From: Streptomyces scabichelini | Lineage (GTDB): Bacteria > Actinomycetota > Actinomycetes > Streptomycetales > Streptomycetaceae | DNA length: 64,000 nt | Reading direction: 5' to 3' | NCBI RefSeq assembly: GCF_011045015.1 | Contig: NZ_JAAKZY010000019.1 | Location: forward strand, 1 to 64,000 | Shown: piece after piece, positions 19,918 to 28,099 of the stretch | Layout of the letters: the number at the start of each line of letters is the position of its first letter | How positions within the stretch are numbered: the first letter of the stretch is position 1 | The notes under the pieces: generated by a model | What the model saw: the letters and a program-made list of their open reading frames with translations, nothing else | What the model was told of the DNA's origin: nothing | Databases searched by the model: none | Translations under genes and position numbers: made by a program

Positions 19918-21015
19918 ATGCGCAAGGGACTCCTCCTCACCGCCGCCTCGGTAGTGCTGGTCAGCTCGCTCACCGCCTGTGGCGACGACTCGTCGAGCGG
20001 CAGCGACTCCGGCTCCGGCTCCGACGCCAAGCCGAAGATCGGTGTGATCCTCCCGGACAGCAAGTCCTCGGCCCGCTGGGAGACCGCGGACCGCAAGTAC
20101 CTGTCCGAGGCGTTCAAGGCCGCGGGCGTCGAGTACGACATCCAGAACGCGCAGGGCGACAAGCAGGAGTTCCAGACCATCGCGGACCAGATGATCACCA
20201 GCGGGGTGAACGTCCTGGTGATCGTGAACCTGGACAGCGGCACGGGCAAGGCGGTTCTGGACAAGGCCAAGGCGCAGGGCGTCGCCACGATCGACTACGA
20301 CCGGCTCACCCTCGGCGGCTCCGCCCAGTACTACGTGAGCTTCGACAACACCGCGGTCGGCAAGCTGCAGGGCGAGGGCCTCAGCAAGTGCCTGACCGAC
20401 ATGAAGGCCGAGAAGCCCATCGTCGCCACGCTCAACGGCTCCCCGACGGACAACAACGCCACTCTCTTCGCCGAGGGCTACAACGGCGTCCTCGACCCGA
20501 AGTACAAGTCGGGCGACTACGTGAAGGGCCCGGACCAGTCCGTTCCGGACTGGGACAACGCCCAGGCCGGCACCATCTTCGAGCAGATGCTCACCAGCGA
20601 GCCCAAGGTCGGCGGCGTGCTCGCCGCCAACGACGGTCTCGGCAACGCGGCCATCGCCGTCCTGCGCAAGCAGAACCGCAACGGCGAGGTCCCGGTCACC
20701 GGCCAGGACGCCACCGTGCAGGGCCTGCAGAACATCCTCGCGGGCGACCAGTGCATGACCGTCTACAAGGCGGTCAAGAAGGAGGCCGACGCCACGGCCA
20801 GGCTCGCCATCTCCCTCGCCAAGGGCGAGAAGGGCGAGACAAACGCGACCGTCGAGGACCCGGAGGGCAAGCGCAAGGTCCCGTCCGTGCTGGAGACGCC
20901 GGTGGCCATCTACAAGGACAACGTCAAGGACGTCGTGGACGACGGCTTCGTCACCAAGGCAGAGCTGTGCACGGGCAAGTACGCCGCCCTGTGCGCAAAG
21001 GCCGGCATCAAGTAG
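19918..21015 (+). CDS. xylF: Xylose-type ABC sugar-binding lipoprotein
   Basis: A 365-residue lipoprotein. The signal peptide ends in the lipobox LTAC (Cys about residue 21), followed by a Ser/Gly/Asp-rich tether. The periplasmic-binding fold begins IGVILPDSKSSARWETADRKYL and contains NVLVIVNLDSGTG, ATIDYDRLTLGGSAQYYVSFDN, AANDGLGNAAIAVL and PVTGQDATVQGLQNI, which match XylF-type D-xylose binding proteins. It is anchored outside the membrane and delivers sugar to XylGH. A GC-rich hairpin follows it before xylG, which would favour higher levels of the binding protein than of the transporter. Confidence 0.9.
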   Translation: MRKGLLLTAASVVLVSSLTACGDDSSSGSDSGSGSDAKPKIGVILPDSKSSARWETADRKYLSEAFKAAGVEYDIQNAQGDKQEFQTIADQMITSGVNVLVIVNLDSGTGKAVLDKAKAQGVATIDYDRLTLGGSAQYYVSFDNTAVGKLQGEGLSKCLTDMKAEKPIVATLNGSPTDNNATLFAEGYNGVLDPKYKSGDYVKGPDQSVPDWDNAQAGTIFEQMLTSEPKVGGVLAANDGLGNAAIAVLRKQNRNGEVPVTGQDATVQGLQNILAGDQCMTVYKAVKKEADATARLAISLAKGEKGETNATVEDPEGKRKVPSVLETPVAIYKDNVKDVVDDGFVTKAELCTGKYAALCAKAGIK

Positions 21016-21061
21016 CCCTGACCGGCCGGCCGGACCGTCACCCCTGGTCCGGCTGCCCGAC

Positions 21062-21100
21062 CGCGGGCCCCGGGGGCTCCCACCTCCCCCGGGGTCCGCG
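21062..21100 (+). terminator. Intercistronic hairpin between xylF and xylG
   Basis: A 15-bp stem (21062-21076 with 21086-21100, one G-U pair) with a 9-base loop. It sits in the 113-bp gap after the binding-protein gene. It probably acts as an attenuator or 3'-end stabiliser, as in other binding-protein ABC operons. Confidence 0.6.
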
Positions 21101-21128
21101 ACCTCACGACCGTAAGGAGCCGTCTTCC

Positions 21129-21905
21129 ATGACAGCGACCCCGATCCTTCGGCTGCGCGGGATCGACAAGAGCTTCGGCGCCGTGCAGGTACTGCACGAC
21201 GTGTCCTTCGACGTCCACCCGGGGGAGGTGACCGCCCTCGTCGGAGACAACGGTGCGGGCAAGTCCACCCTGGTCAAGTGCATCGGCGGGATCCACCCGT
21301 TCGACGGCGGCGAGTACTGGTTCGAAGGTGAGCAGGTCCAGGTGCACAGCCCGCGCGAGGCGGCGGCCATGGGCGTCGAGATCGTGTACCAGGATCTGGC
21401 GCTCTGCGACAACCTCGACATCGTGCAGAACATGTTCCTCGGCCGCGAGAAGCGCCGGGGACTCGTCCTGGACGACGCGACGATGGAGGAGATGGCCGCC
21501 CAGACCCTCGAAGGGCTGTCGGTCCGCACCGTCAAGTCCATCCGCCAGCAGGTCTCCAGTCTCTCCGGCGGCCAGCGACAGACCGTGGCCATCGCCAAGG
21601 CCGTGCTGTGGAACAGCAAGGTCGTCATCCTGGACGAGCCGACCGCCGCGCTCGGTGTCGCCCAGACGGCACAGGTCCTCGAACTGGTCAGGCGGCTGGC
21701 CGACAACGGTCTCGCCGTGGTCCTGATCTCGCACAACATGAACGACGTCTTCGCGGTGTCCGACCGGATCGCCGCCCTCTACCTGGGCCGGACGGCCGCC
21801 CAGGTCAGCACGTCGGACGTGACGTACTCCCAGATCGTCGAACTCATCACCTCAGGCCGCAGCGGGGACCTCGGCCTCGCCCACAGCAACGGAGTCACCG
21901 CATGA
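21129..21905 (+). CDS. xylG: ABC transporter ATP-binding protein, xylose type
   Basis: A 258-residue single nucleotide-binding domain. It has Walker A GDNGAGKSTL, Q-loop region VYQDLALCDNLD, signature SLSGGQRQTVAIAKA, Walker B VVILDEPTAALGV and the H-loop LISHNM. E. coli XylG has two such domains in tandem; this single-domain form is the usual actinobacterial one and would work as a homodimer. The ATG at 21129 follows the intercistronic hairpin with a GGAG-type ribosome-binding site. Its stop overlaps the xylH start (ATGA). Confidence 0.9.
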   Translation: MTATPILRLRGIDKSFGAVQVLHDVSFDVHPGEVTALVGDNGAGKSTLVKCIGGIHPFDGGEYWFEGEQVQVHSPREAAAMGVEIVYQDLALCDNLDIVQNMFLGREKRRGLVLDDATMEEMAAQTLEGLSVRTVKSIRQQVSSLSGGQRQTVAIAKAVLWNSKVVILDEPTAALGVAQTAQVLELVRRLADNGLAVVLISHNMNDVFAVSDRIAALYLGRTAAQVSTSDVTYSQIVELITSGRSGDLGLAHSNGVTA

Positions 21906-23182
21906 CCGCCGCAGTCGCCCCCGAGAAGCCGGACCTGCCGCGCGGTCCCGGTACGTCGAAGAAGAACGGAGCGGCCGAGGTCGCGAGTCTGCGCTCGGTC
22001 GCCCGGAACTACGTCGAGCGGGTACGGGGCGGCGAGTTGGGCGCCCTCCCCGCGGTACTCGGCCTGATCGTCCTGTGCGTGTTCTTCGCCGCCCTGCGCC
22101 CGGTCTTCCTGTCCGAGCTGAACTTCGCCAACCTGCTGACCCAGGGCGCGGGCAGCATCGCCATCGCCATGGGCCTGGTCTTCGTCCTCCTCCTCGGCGA
22201 GATCGACCTGTCCGCGGGGTACGCCAGCGGGGTCTGCGCCGCCGTTCTGGCCATCCTGCTCACCGACCACGGATGGCCCTGGTACGGCGCGGCCGGGGCG
22301 GCGATCCTCAGCGGCACGGTCATCGGCCTGCTGCTCGGCGTGCTGGTGGCGAAGGTCGGCATCCCCTCCTTCGTGGTCACCCTGGCCGCCTTCCTCGGGT
22401 TCCAGGGCATCGTGCTGATGCTGCTGAAGGAAGGCACCAACATCTCCATCCGGGACCAGACGATCCTGGCCGTCGCCAACAACAACCTCTCCCCCGCGCT
22501 GGGTTGGGTACTGCTCGCCGTCAGTGTCGGGGCGTACGCGGCGATCCAGCTCCGGAAGAACCGCAACCGCCGGCGGCGCGGGCTCGCCCCCGCCCCACTC
22601 ACCCTGCTCGCGGTCAGGATCGGCGGCCTGGCGGTGCTCGGTGCGATCGCCGTCCACCTGCTCAACCAGGAGCGCAGCCGCAACGTCATCGTCGACTCGC
22701 TCAAGGGCGTGCCGATCGTGGTGCCGGTCATCGCCGTCCTGCTCGTCGCCGGTACGTTCCTGCTCCAGCGCACCTCGTTCGGCCTGCACATCTACGCGGT
22801 GGGCGGTAACGCCGAGGCGGCCCGCCGGGCCGGCATCAACGTGTCGGCCATCCGGATCTCCGCGTTCGTCATCTGCTCGTCCCTGGCCGCAGTCGGCGGC
22901 ATCATCGCCGCGTCCCGGGGCAACTCGGTCGACCCCAACACCGGTGGCAGCAACGTGCTGTTGCTGGCGGTCGGCGCCGCCGTGATCGGCGGGACGAGCC
23001 TGTTCGGCGGGCGGGGCAGGGTCGTTGACGCCGTGCTCGGCGGCATGGTGGTCGCGGTCATCCAGAACGGCATGGGCCTGATGGGGTACAGCTCAGGGGT
23101 CAAGTACGCTGTCACGGGTTCGGTTCTGCTGGTGGCCGCAGGCGTGGATGCGCTGTCCCGTCGCCGGGCCGTACAACGATGA
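21902..23182 (+). CDS. xylH: ABC transporter permease, xylose type
   Basis: A 426-residue membrane protein of the BPD_transp_2/RbsC-XylH group with about 10-12 membrane segments. A cytoplasmic lead of about 45 residues precedes the first segment (ALPAVLGLIVLCVFFAAL). Signature stretches are GLVFVLLLGEIDLSAGYASG and the EAA-like loop GGNAEAARRAGINVSAIRISAF. It forms the transmembrane pore for the XylF/XylG system. It is translationally coupled to xylG and followed 13 bp later by the ROK gene, which suggests one transcript. Confidence 0.9.
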   Translation: MTAAVAPEKPDLPRGPGTSKKNGAAEVASLRSVARNYVERVRGGELGALPAVLGLIVLCVFFAALRPVFLSELNFANLLTQGAGSIAIAMGLVFVLLLGEIDLSAGYASGVCAAVLAILLTDHGWPWYGAAGAAILSGTVIGLLLGVLVAKVGIPSFVVTLAAFLGFQGIVLMLLKEGTNISIRDQTILAVANNNLSPALGWVLLAVSVGAYAAIQLRKNRNRRRRGLAPAPLTLLAVRIGGLAVLGAIAVHLLNQERSRNVIVDSLKGVPIVVPVIAVLLVAGTFLLQRTSFGLHIYAVGGNAEAARRAGINVSAIRISAFVICSSLAAVGGIIAASRGNSVDPNTGGSNVLLLAVGAAVIGGTSLFGGRGRVVDAVLGGMVVAVIQNGMGLMGYSSGVKYAVTGSVLLVAAGVDALSRRRAVQR

Positions 23183-23195
23183 GGTCTGGGTCTCC

Positions 23196-24401
23196 ATGAA
23201 AGCCGGTCCCTCGCAGGAGGAGATTCGCCGGCACAACCTCGGCACCCTGCTCCGTCATGTGCACATCGGCGGATCCATGTCGCGGGCCGTCCTGGCCGAG
23301 CGCATGGGACTCAACCGCAGCACCATCCTGGGACTGGTGAGCGAGCTGGGCTCGGCCGGCCTGGTCCGTGAGGAACTGCCCCGTGACACCGGCAGGGCCG
23401 GCCGGCCGTCCCTGGTCGTACGGCCCGAGTCCGACCGCGTGTATGTCCTCGCCTTCGACGTGGGCGTGGACCGGCTGGCCGTCGCGCGCATCGGCCTGGG
23501 CGGGGCCTTCCTCGACCACAGGGAGATCCCCGTACTTCCCGGCCGTCGCGACGCCGGCAAGGTGGCCGAGGTCCTCGCCGGCTCCGCGCTGGACATGGTG
23601 GGCACGGCACGGCACGGCACCTACTGCGTCGGCGTGGCCGCCGCCGTCCGCGGGATGGTGCGCCGACCCGACGGCCTCGTCCGCGCCGCCCCCTACCTCG
23701 GCTGGGAGGACGAGGACTTCGGCGAGGACCTCAGGCGCCGGCTGGGCCTCGGCCTTACCGTCTCGGTGGGTAACGAGGCCAGTCTCGGTGCGCTCGCGGA
23801 GCACCTGCGCGGTGCCGGGACCGGCTGCCAGGACCTCGTGTACCTGCATGGCGACATCGGCATCGGCGGCGGTGTCATCACCGGTGGCCAACTCCTGGGC
23901 GGTGACAGCGGATACGGCGGCGAGATCGGGCACATGGTCGTCAATCCGCGGAACGGCAGGCCCTGTGGCTGCGGGGCCCGCGGCTGCCTCGAAGCCGAGG
24001 CGGGGGAACGCGCCCTGCTGGAGACCGCTCAGCGCGACCCGTCGGCCACCGGCCGGGAAGCGGTACGCGCCGTCGTCGAGGCGGCCGACCGGGGCGACAT
24101 CACCGCCCGCGCCGCCCTGCACGACGTCGGCGACTGGCTCGGCGTCGGCGTCGCCAACCTGGTCAATGTGCTCAACCCGCGCACGGTCATCTTCGGCGGC
24201 ACGCTCCGCGAGGTGTTCCTCGGCTCCGCCGCCCAGATCCGCAGCCGTATCAACCGCCTTGCCCTTACGGCCTCCCGCGAGAACCTGCGGCTGCGAGTGG
24301 GGGAACTCGGCGACGACGCGGTGCTCGTCGGAGCCGCCGAACTCGCCTTCTCCGAGATCCTGGTCGGCCCTCTGGAGACGCTGGCCCGCGCCGGCGCATA
24401 G
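23196..24401 (+). CDS. ROK-family transcriptional repressor, XylR type
   Basis: A 401-residue protein. The N-terminal winged helix (about residues 8-70) has EEIRRHNLGTLLRHVHIGG and RAVLAERMGLNRSTILGLVSELG. The ROK sugar-binding/kinase-like domain has VYLHGDIGIGGGVITGGQLLGG, GEIGHMVVNPRNGRPCGCGARGCLEAEAG (the ROK zinc-type CGCGARGCxE motif) and a C-terminal NVLNPRTVIFGG. Such proteins repress xylose genes until sugar binds. The ATG at 23196 is chosen because homology begins there. Being the last gene of the operon, it would give autoregulation through the upstream promoter. Confidence 0.87.
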   Translation: MKAGPSQEEIRRHNLGTLLRHVHIGGSMSRAVLAERMGLNRSTILGLVSELGSAGLVREELPRDTGRAGRPSLVVRPESDRVYVLAFDVGVDRLAVARIGLGGAFLDHREIPVLPGRRDAGKVAEVLAGSALDMVGTARHGTYCVGVAAAVRGMVRRPDGLVRAAPYLGWEDEDFGEDLRRRLGLGLTVSVGNEASLGALAEHLRGAGTGCQDLVYLHGDIGIGGGVITGGQLLGGDSGYGGEIGHMVVNPRNGRPCGCGARGCLEAEAGERALLETAQRDPSATGREAVRAVVEAADRGDITARAALHDVGDWLGVGVANLVNVLNPRTVIFGGTLREVFLGSAAQIRSRINRLALTASRENLRLRVGELGDDAVLVGAAELAFSEILVGPLETLARAGA

Positions 24402-24578
24402 CCGGTACGGCGACGCGAACGGCACGAGGGCCGTACGCATCAACAGCCCGGCGTGGCTCCCACCCGGCACGCGATCGTGCGCAACCAAGCCAAGCTGCGC
24501 CACGGCCCGATGTGCCCAGCGCGGAGTTCCGCGGGACCATGCAGGTGAATCCAACCGTACGTGGATGAGAGGACCCTC

Positions 24579-24983
24579 ATGGGACTTGGTTTCGAAGACC
24601 GCACGGCCATCACCGAACTGCTCTCGATGCACGGCCACTTGTTCGACGCCGGAGAGCTGGACCGGCTGGACGAACTGTTCACGGCCGACGTCGTCTACGA
24701 CGTCAGCGACTTCGGGCAGGAACCCTTCGTGGGAATCAACGCCATCCGGAACGCCTCGCTCGCGCTGGGCGAGGCGAATCCGGTCGGTCATCACATCACG
24801 AACGTCGTTCTCACCGAGCTCGCCGACGGCCGGGTACGCGCACTGTCCAAGGGGATCGGCGTCAACGCGGACGGCAGCAGCGGCAGCGCGACGTACGAGG
24901 ACACGATCGTGCACGGTGACCAGGGCTGGCGCATCAGCCACCGCAAGATCCTCGCACGACGCGTCCCACTGGGCGGCAAGTGA
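24579..24983 (+). CDS. SnoaL/NTF2-like small protein
   Basis: A 134-residue protein with the cone-shaped NTF2/SnoaL pattern. A helical start (EDRTAITELLSMHGHLFDAGELDRLDELFTADVVYDVSDFG) is followed by alternating strands ending in RISHRKILARR. Family members include ketosteroid-isomerase-like enzymes, polyketide cyclases and ring-hydroxylating dioxygenase small subunits; this one resembles the nuclear-transport-factor-2-like stand-alone group. The ATG at 24579 has an AGAGGA Shine-Dalgarno. It lies between the xyl operon and the epimerase/ECF41 pair without a clear link to either. The substrate is unknown. Confidence 0.72.
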   Translation: MGLGFEDRTAITELLSMHGHLFDAGELDRLDELFTADVVYDVSDFGQEPFVGINAIRNASLALGEANPVGHHITNVVLTELADGRVRALSKGIGVNADGSSGSATYEDTIVHGDQGWRISHRKILARRVPLGGK

Positions 24984-25012
24984 CCCCGACGCCCTTCGGA
25001 CGCCGCCCCCCA

Positions 25013-25039
25013 TGTCACAGACGGCCGGGCTGTCTCGTC
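25013..25039 (+). promoter_or_regulatory. ECF41-type sigma-factor promoter
   Basis: TGTCACA (25013-25019), a 16-bp spacer, then CGTC (25036-25039). This matches the published ECF41 target consensus of TGTCACA and CGTC. It lies 52 bp upstream of the epimerase start, in the usual place for ECF41 autoregulation of its partner gene. Confidence 0.8.
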
Positions 25040-25091
25040 CCAGGTACCAGAGACGGATTCTGGGATGTGTGGGATCAGGAAGGTGGGGGTC

Positions 25092-26015
25092 ATGCGGGTG
25101 TTCGTGGCAGGCGGGACCGGGGTCCTGGGGCGGCGGCTGGTGCCGCAGCTCCTGGCCGGGGGTCATCAGGTGACGGCTACGACGACGAGCGCGGCCAAGC
25201 TGGGCCTGCTGAAGCAGCTGGGCGCGGAGGGCGTCGTGATGGACGGGCTGGACGCGGTGTCGGTCGGTGAGGCGGTGGCCGCGGCCCGGCCGGACGCGAT
25301 CGTGCACCAGATGACCGGGCTCGCCACCGGCAAGCCCGACATGAGGCACTTCGACCGGTTCTTCGCCACCACCAACCGGCTGCGCACCGAGGGGACGGAC
25401 CACCTGCTGGCCGCCGCCGAGGCGACCGGTGTGTCCACCTTCGTCGCGCAGAGCTTCGGCAGCTTCAACGGCATCCGCGAGGGCGGCTGGGTGAAGACCG
25501 AGGAGGACCCGCTGGACCCGATGACGGGGACGGCGCTGCAACCGATGGTCGAGGCGGTACGCCACCTCGAGGAAGGCGTCGTCAAGGCCGGCGGCGCGGC
25601 CCTGCGATACGGCGGGTTCTACGGACCTGGCGCCACCGACGACATGGTCGAGCTCATCAGCAAGCGGAAGTTCCCGCTGGTCGGGCGCGCCACCGGCTAC
25701 AGCTCGTTCGTGCATGTCGACGACGCGGCGAGGGCCACCGTCCTGGCCGTGGAGCAGCAGGCGAAGGGCGTGTTCAGCATCGTCGACGACGAACCGGCCC
25801 CGGCCCGCGAGTGGCTGCCCTACCTGGCGGCGGCCGCGGGCGCGAAGCGGCCGATGCGGGTCCCCAAGTGGCTGGCCAAGCTGCTGGCCGGGGACGTGCC
25901 GGTGGTGATGATGATCGAGGGACGTGGCTTCTCCAACGCCAAGGCCAAGCGGGAGCTCGGCTGGGAGCTGCGTTATCCGTCGTGGCGCCAGGGCTTCAAG
26001 GAGGGGCTGGCGTGA
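25092..26015 (+). CDS. NAD(P)-dependent epimerase/dehydratase, ECF41 partner
   Basis: A 307-residue extended short-chain dehydrogenase. The nucleotide-binding motif GGTGVLGRRLVPQLL is at residues 7-21. Other typical segments are HQMTGLATG, RYGGFYGPGATDDMVELI and FVHVDDAARATVLAVE. The ATG at 25092 has a GGAAGG/GGTGGGG Shine-Dalgarno. A NAD-epimerase is one of the three partner types (carboxymuconolactone decarboxylase, oxidoreductase, epimerase) found beside ECF41 sigma genes. It is transcribed from the ECF41-type promoter at 25013 and its stop overlaps the sigma gene start (GTGA). The metabolic substrate is not known. Confidence 0.83.
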   Translation: MRVFVAGGTGVLGRRLVPQLLAGGHQVTATTTSAAKLGLLKQLGAEGVVMDGLDAVSVGEAVAAARPDAIVHQMTGLATGKPDMRHFDRFFATTNRLRTEGTDHLLAAAEATGVSTFVAQSFGSFNGIREGGWVKTEEDPLDPMTGTALQPMVEAVRHLEEGVVKAGGAALRYGGFYGPGATDDMVELISKRKFPLVGRATGYSSFVHVDDAARATVLAVEQQAKGVFSIVDDEPAPAREWLPYLAAAAGAKRPMRVPKWLAKLLAGDVPVVMMIEGRGFSNAKAKRELGWELRYPSWRQGFKEGLA

Positions 26016-26065
26016 AAGCGAGTGCCGGGGTGAAGGCGAGTGGCGGCGTGAAGGCGAGTGGCGGC
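26012..26065 (+). repeat. Three tandem 18-bp repeats at the ECF41 start
   Basis: Three copies of an 18-bp unit, each beginning with GTG and encoding VKASAG, VKASGG and VKASGG. A fourth GTG at 26066 opens the conserved sigma-factor reading VTRAEEFEEL. Each unit therefore offers an in-frame start codon. Confidence 0.8.
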
Positions 26066-26995
26066 GTGACCCGGGCCGAGGAGTTCGAGGAGCTGCGGCC
26101 GCTGCTGTTCTCGATCGCGTACCGGATCCTCGGCAGTGTGAGCGAGGCCGAGGACGCGGTCCAGGAGTCCTGGCTGCGCTACGAGGCCACCCCGACACGG
26201 CCCGCGTCGGCCAAGGCCTACCTCTCGGCCGTGGTGACCCGGATCGCGATCGACGTGCTGCGCTCGGCCCGCTCCCGTCGGGAGCAGTACGTCGGGCAGC
26301 GGCTCCCCGAGCCACTGCTCACCGACCCCTACGAGGACCCGGCGCGGTCGGCGGAGCTGGCCGACTCGGTGTCGATGGCGGCCCTGTTGCTGCTCGAGCG
26401 GCTCAGCCCGCTCGAGCGGGGGGTCTTCGTGCTGCGGGAGGTGTTCGGGTTCGGCTTCCCCGACGTCGCCTCGGCGGTGGGCAGGTCGGAGGCGGCGTGC
26501 CGTCAGCTCGCGGTGCGGGCGCGGCGCCACATGGACGCGGGGCGCCCCCGGTTCGAGGCGGACCGCCGGGAGCGGGACGCGCTGGCGGCGCGGTTCTTCG
26601 ACGCGATCCGGGAAGGCGACCTCGATGGCTTGCGGGAGCTGCTCGCCGCCGATGTCCAGGTGATCGGGGACGGCGGCGGCAAGGCCCCGCAGTTCGCCAG
26701 GACCGTATTCGGCGCCGAGAACGTGGCCCGGGTGTTCGCCTCGGCCTTCCCCTGGGTCGTCCGGGTCGGTGTGGAGCTGGAGCCGCACGAGGTGAACGGC
26801 CAGCCGGGCGCGATCCTGCGCGACCGGGACGGCAAGGTCCTCAACACCTTGGTCCTTGACGTCCTCGACGGGCGGATCCAGACGATCCGCTCGGTGATCA
26901 ACCCCGACAAGCTCGGGCACGTGGGTCCGGTGGCGGACGCCTGGGCGATCGACCGCGAGGTGAAGCAGGCCCGCCGCGCCCGGCTCGACCCGTGA
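26012..26995 (+). CDS. ECF41-family RNA polymerase sigma factor (SigJ-like)
   Basis: A 327-residue extracytoplasmic-function sigma factor. Region 2 is at about residues 25-95 (EELRPLLFSIAYRILGSVSEAEDAVQESWLRYE) and region 4 at about 130-185 (LERGVFVLREVFGFGFPDVASAVGRSEAACRQLAVRA). A C-terminal SnoaL-like extension carries the ECF41 hallmarks: LPEP in the linker, GDGGGK, and NPDKL near the end. In ECF41 proteins this extension replaces a separate anti-sigma factor. The stop/start overlap couples it to the epimerase. Start choice is open among GTG codons at 26012, 26030, 26048 and 26066. Confidence 0.9.
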   Translation: MKASAGVKASGGVKASGGVTRAEEFEELRPLLFSIAYRILGSVSEAEDAVQESWLRYEATPTRPASAKAYLSAVVTRIAIDVLRSARSRREQYVGQRLPEPLLTDPYEDPARSAELADSVSMAALLLLERLSPLERGVFVLREVFGFGFPDVASAVGRSEAACRQLAVRARRHMDAGRPRFEADRRERDALAARFFDAIREGDLDGLRELLAADVQVIGDGGGKAPQFARTVFGAENVARVFASAFPWVVRVGVELEPHEVNGQPGAILRDRDGKVLNTLVLDVLDGRIQTIRSVINPDKLGHVGPVADAWAIDREVKQARRARLDP

Positions 26996-27010
26996 CCCCG
27001 AGTCCGGCCT

Positions 27011-27060
27011 CGCTCCCGGCCCGCGCCCACCGTTCCGTCGGGTGAGCGCGGGCGGGAGCG
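27011..27060. terminator. Bidirectional terminator between ECF41 and the siderophore cluster
   Basis: A long stem (27011-27031 with 27040-27060; one bulged G and one mismatch) with an 8-base loop, between converging genes. Confidence 0.75.
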
Positions 27061-27066
27061 CGGGGC

Positions 27067-28014
27067 TCATGGGCGTGCGGTGAGATAGCCCCCCATGGTG
27101 CGGAAGTAGTCGCTCGCCGCGTGCTCCGTGCCGTCCTCCGTGCGGACCCGCTTCACGAGCAGGCCGTGCAGCTGCCCGTTCCTGGCCTGTGCGCCGGCGA
27201 CGATGACCACGCCGTCGCCCTCGCGGATGAAGATGCGGCCCGGGGTGCCGCCGTAGCGGCCCTGCGAGACCGCGGCCTCGATGATGCGCAGACGCTGACC
27301 GCGGTGGTGGGTGAAGGCGTTGGGGTACGGGTCGCACTGGGCGCGCACCAGGCGGTCCAGGTCCTCGGCCGGCCAGCTCCAGTCGATCCGGCTGTCCTCG
27401 AGCGACCGCTTGTGGAAGAAGGTCGCCCGGCTGCGGTCCTGCGGTATCCACCGCGCCCGGCCGGAGGCGATCAGGTCGAGCGACTCGCTCACGACCGGCG
27501 TGATCAGGTCGACCGTGCGGTGGAACAGGTCGGTGACGGTGTCGGTCGGACCCACCGGAACGGCTCGCTGCAACAGGATGTCGCCCGCGTCCAGTTCGGC
27601 GTTCATACGGTGCGCCGTGACACCGACCTCCCGCTCGCCGTTGATCAGCGCCCAGATCAGCGGGGAGAAGCCCGCGTACGCCGGCAGCAGCGAGTCGTGG
27701 ATGTTGAGCGTGCCGTGCGGAGGGAGGTCGAAGACCTCGGGGGGCAGCACGGTCCGCCAGTTGTTGGCGACGATGAGGTCCGGTTCCGCTTCCCGCAGTG
27801 CGGTGAGGAGTTCGGGGTCGTCGGGCCGGTTGCGGAGCAGGACCGGGATGTCGTGCTTCTCGGCGAGATCGGCCACCGAATCGTCCCAGATCTTCTCGTA
27901 CACGTGGTCGCTCTTGGGGTGGGTCACGGCCATGACCACCTCGTGGTCGGACTCCAGCAGAGCCTGGAGGGTGCGGTGCCCCCAGGTCTGATAGCCGAAC
28001 ATGACGACCCGCAT
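27067..28014 (-). CDS. N5-hydroxyornithine formyltransferase (CchA-like)
   Basis: A 315-residue formyltransferase. The N-terminal catalytic domain has ANNWRTVLPPEVFDLPPHGTLNIHDSLLPAYAGFSPLIWALINGE, with the Asn and His of the formyl-transfer site, and ELDAGDILLQRAVPV. The C-terminal Fmt-like domain begins near residue 205. It would transfer formyl from N10-formyltetrahydrofolate to N5-hydroxyornithine, as CchA does for coelichelin. A tRNA-Met formyltransferase is unlikely because of location and divergence. The ATG at 28014 has a GGAGAGG Shine-Dalgarno. An iron box 30 bp upstream is shared with the divergent monooxygenase gene. Confidence 0.87.
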   Translation of the reverse strand: MRVVMFGYQTWGHRTLQALLESDHEVVMAVTHPKSDHVYEKIWDDSVADLAEKHDIPVLLRNRPDDPELLTALREAEPDLIVANNWRTVLPPEVFDLPPHGTLNIHDSLLPAYAGFSPLIWALINGEREVGVTAHRMNAELDAGDILLQRAVPVGPTDTVTDLFHRTVDLITPVVSESLDLIASGRARWIPQDRSRATFFHKRSLEDSRIDWSWPAEDLDRLVRAQCDPYPNAFTHHRGQRLRIIEAAVSQGRYGGTPGRIFIREGDGVVIVAGAQARNGQLHGLLVKRVRTEDGTEHAASDYFRTMGGYLTARP

Positions 28015-28043
28015 TGTCGATCCTCTCCTAGGACACACCATTG

Positions 28044-28062
28044 CAAGGTAAGGCTAACCTTA
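28044..28062. promoter_or_regulatory. Iron box (DmdR/IdeR site) between formyltransferase and monooxygenase
   Basis: CAAGGTAAGGCTAACCTTA, close to the 19-bp actinobacterial consensus TTAGGTTAGGCTAACCTAA. It is placed to repress both divergent genes in iron-replete cells. Confidence 0.88.
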
Positions 28063-28099
28063 TTTAACATCAGTGGCGCCTAGGGGAAGGAAAGTTGCG

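Noticed and set aside
23112..26315. 1,067-codon minus-strand frame across ROK, SnoaL and epimerase genes
   Set aside because: It spans several well-supported + strand genes and intergenic gaps and shows no family motif.
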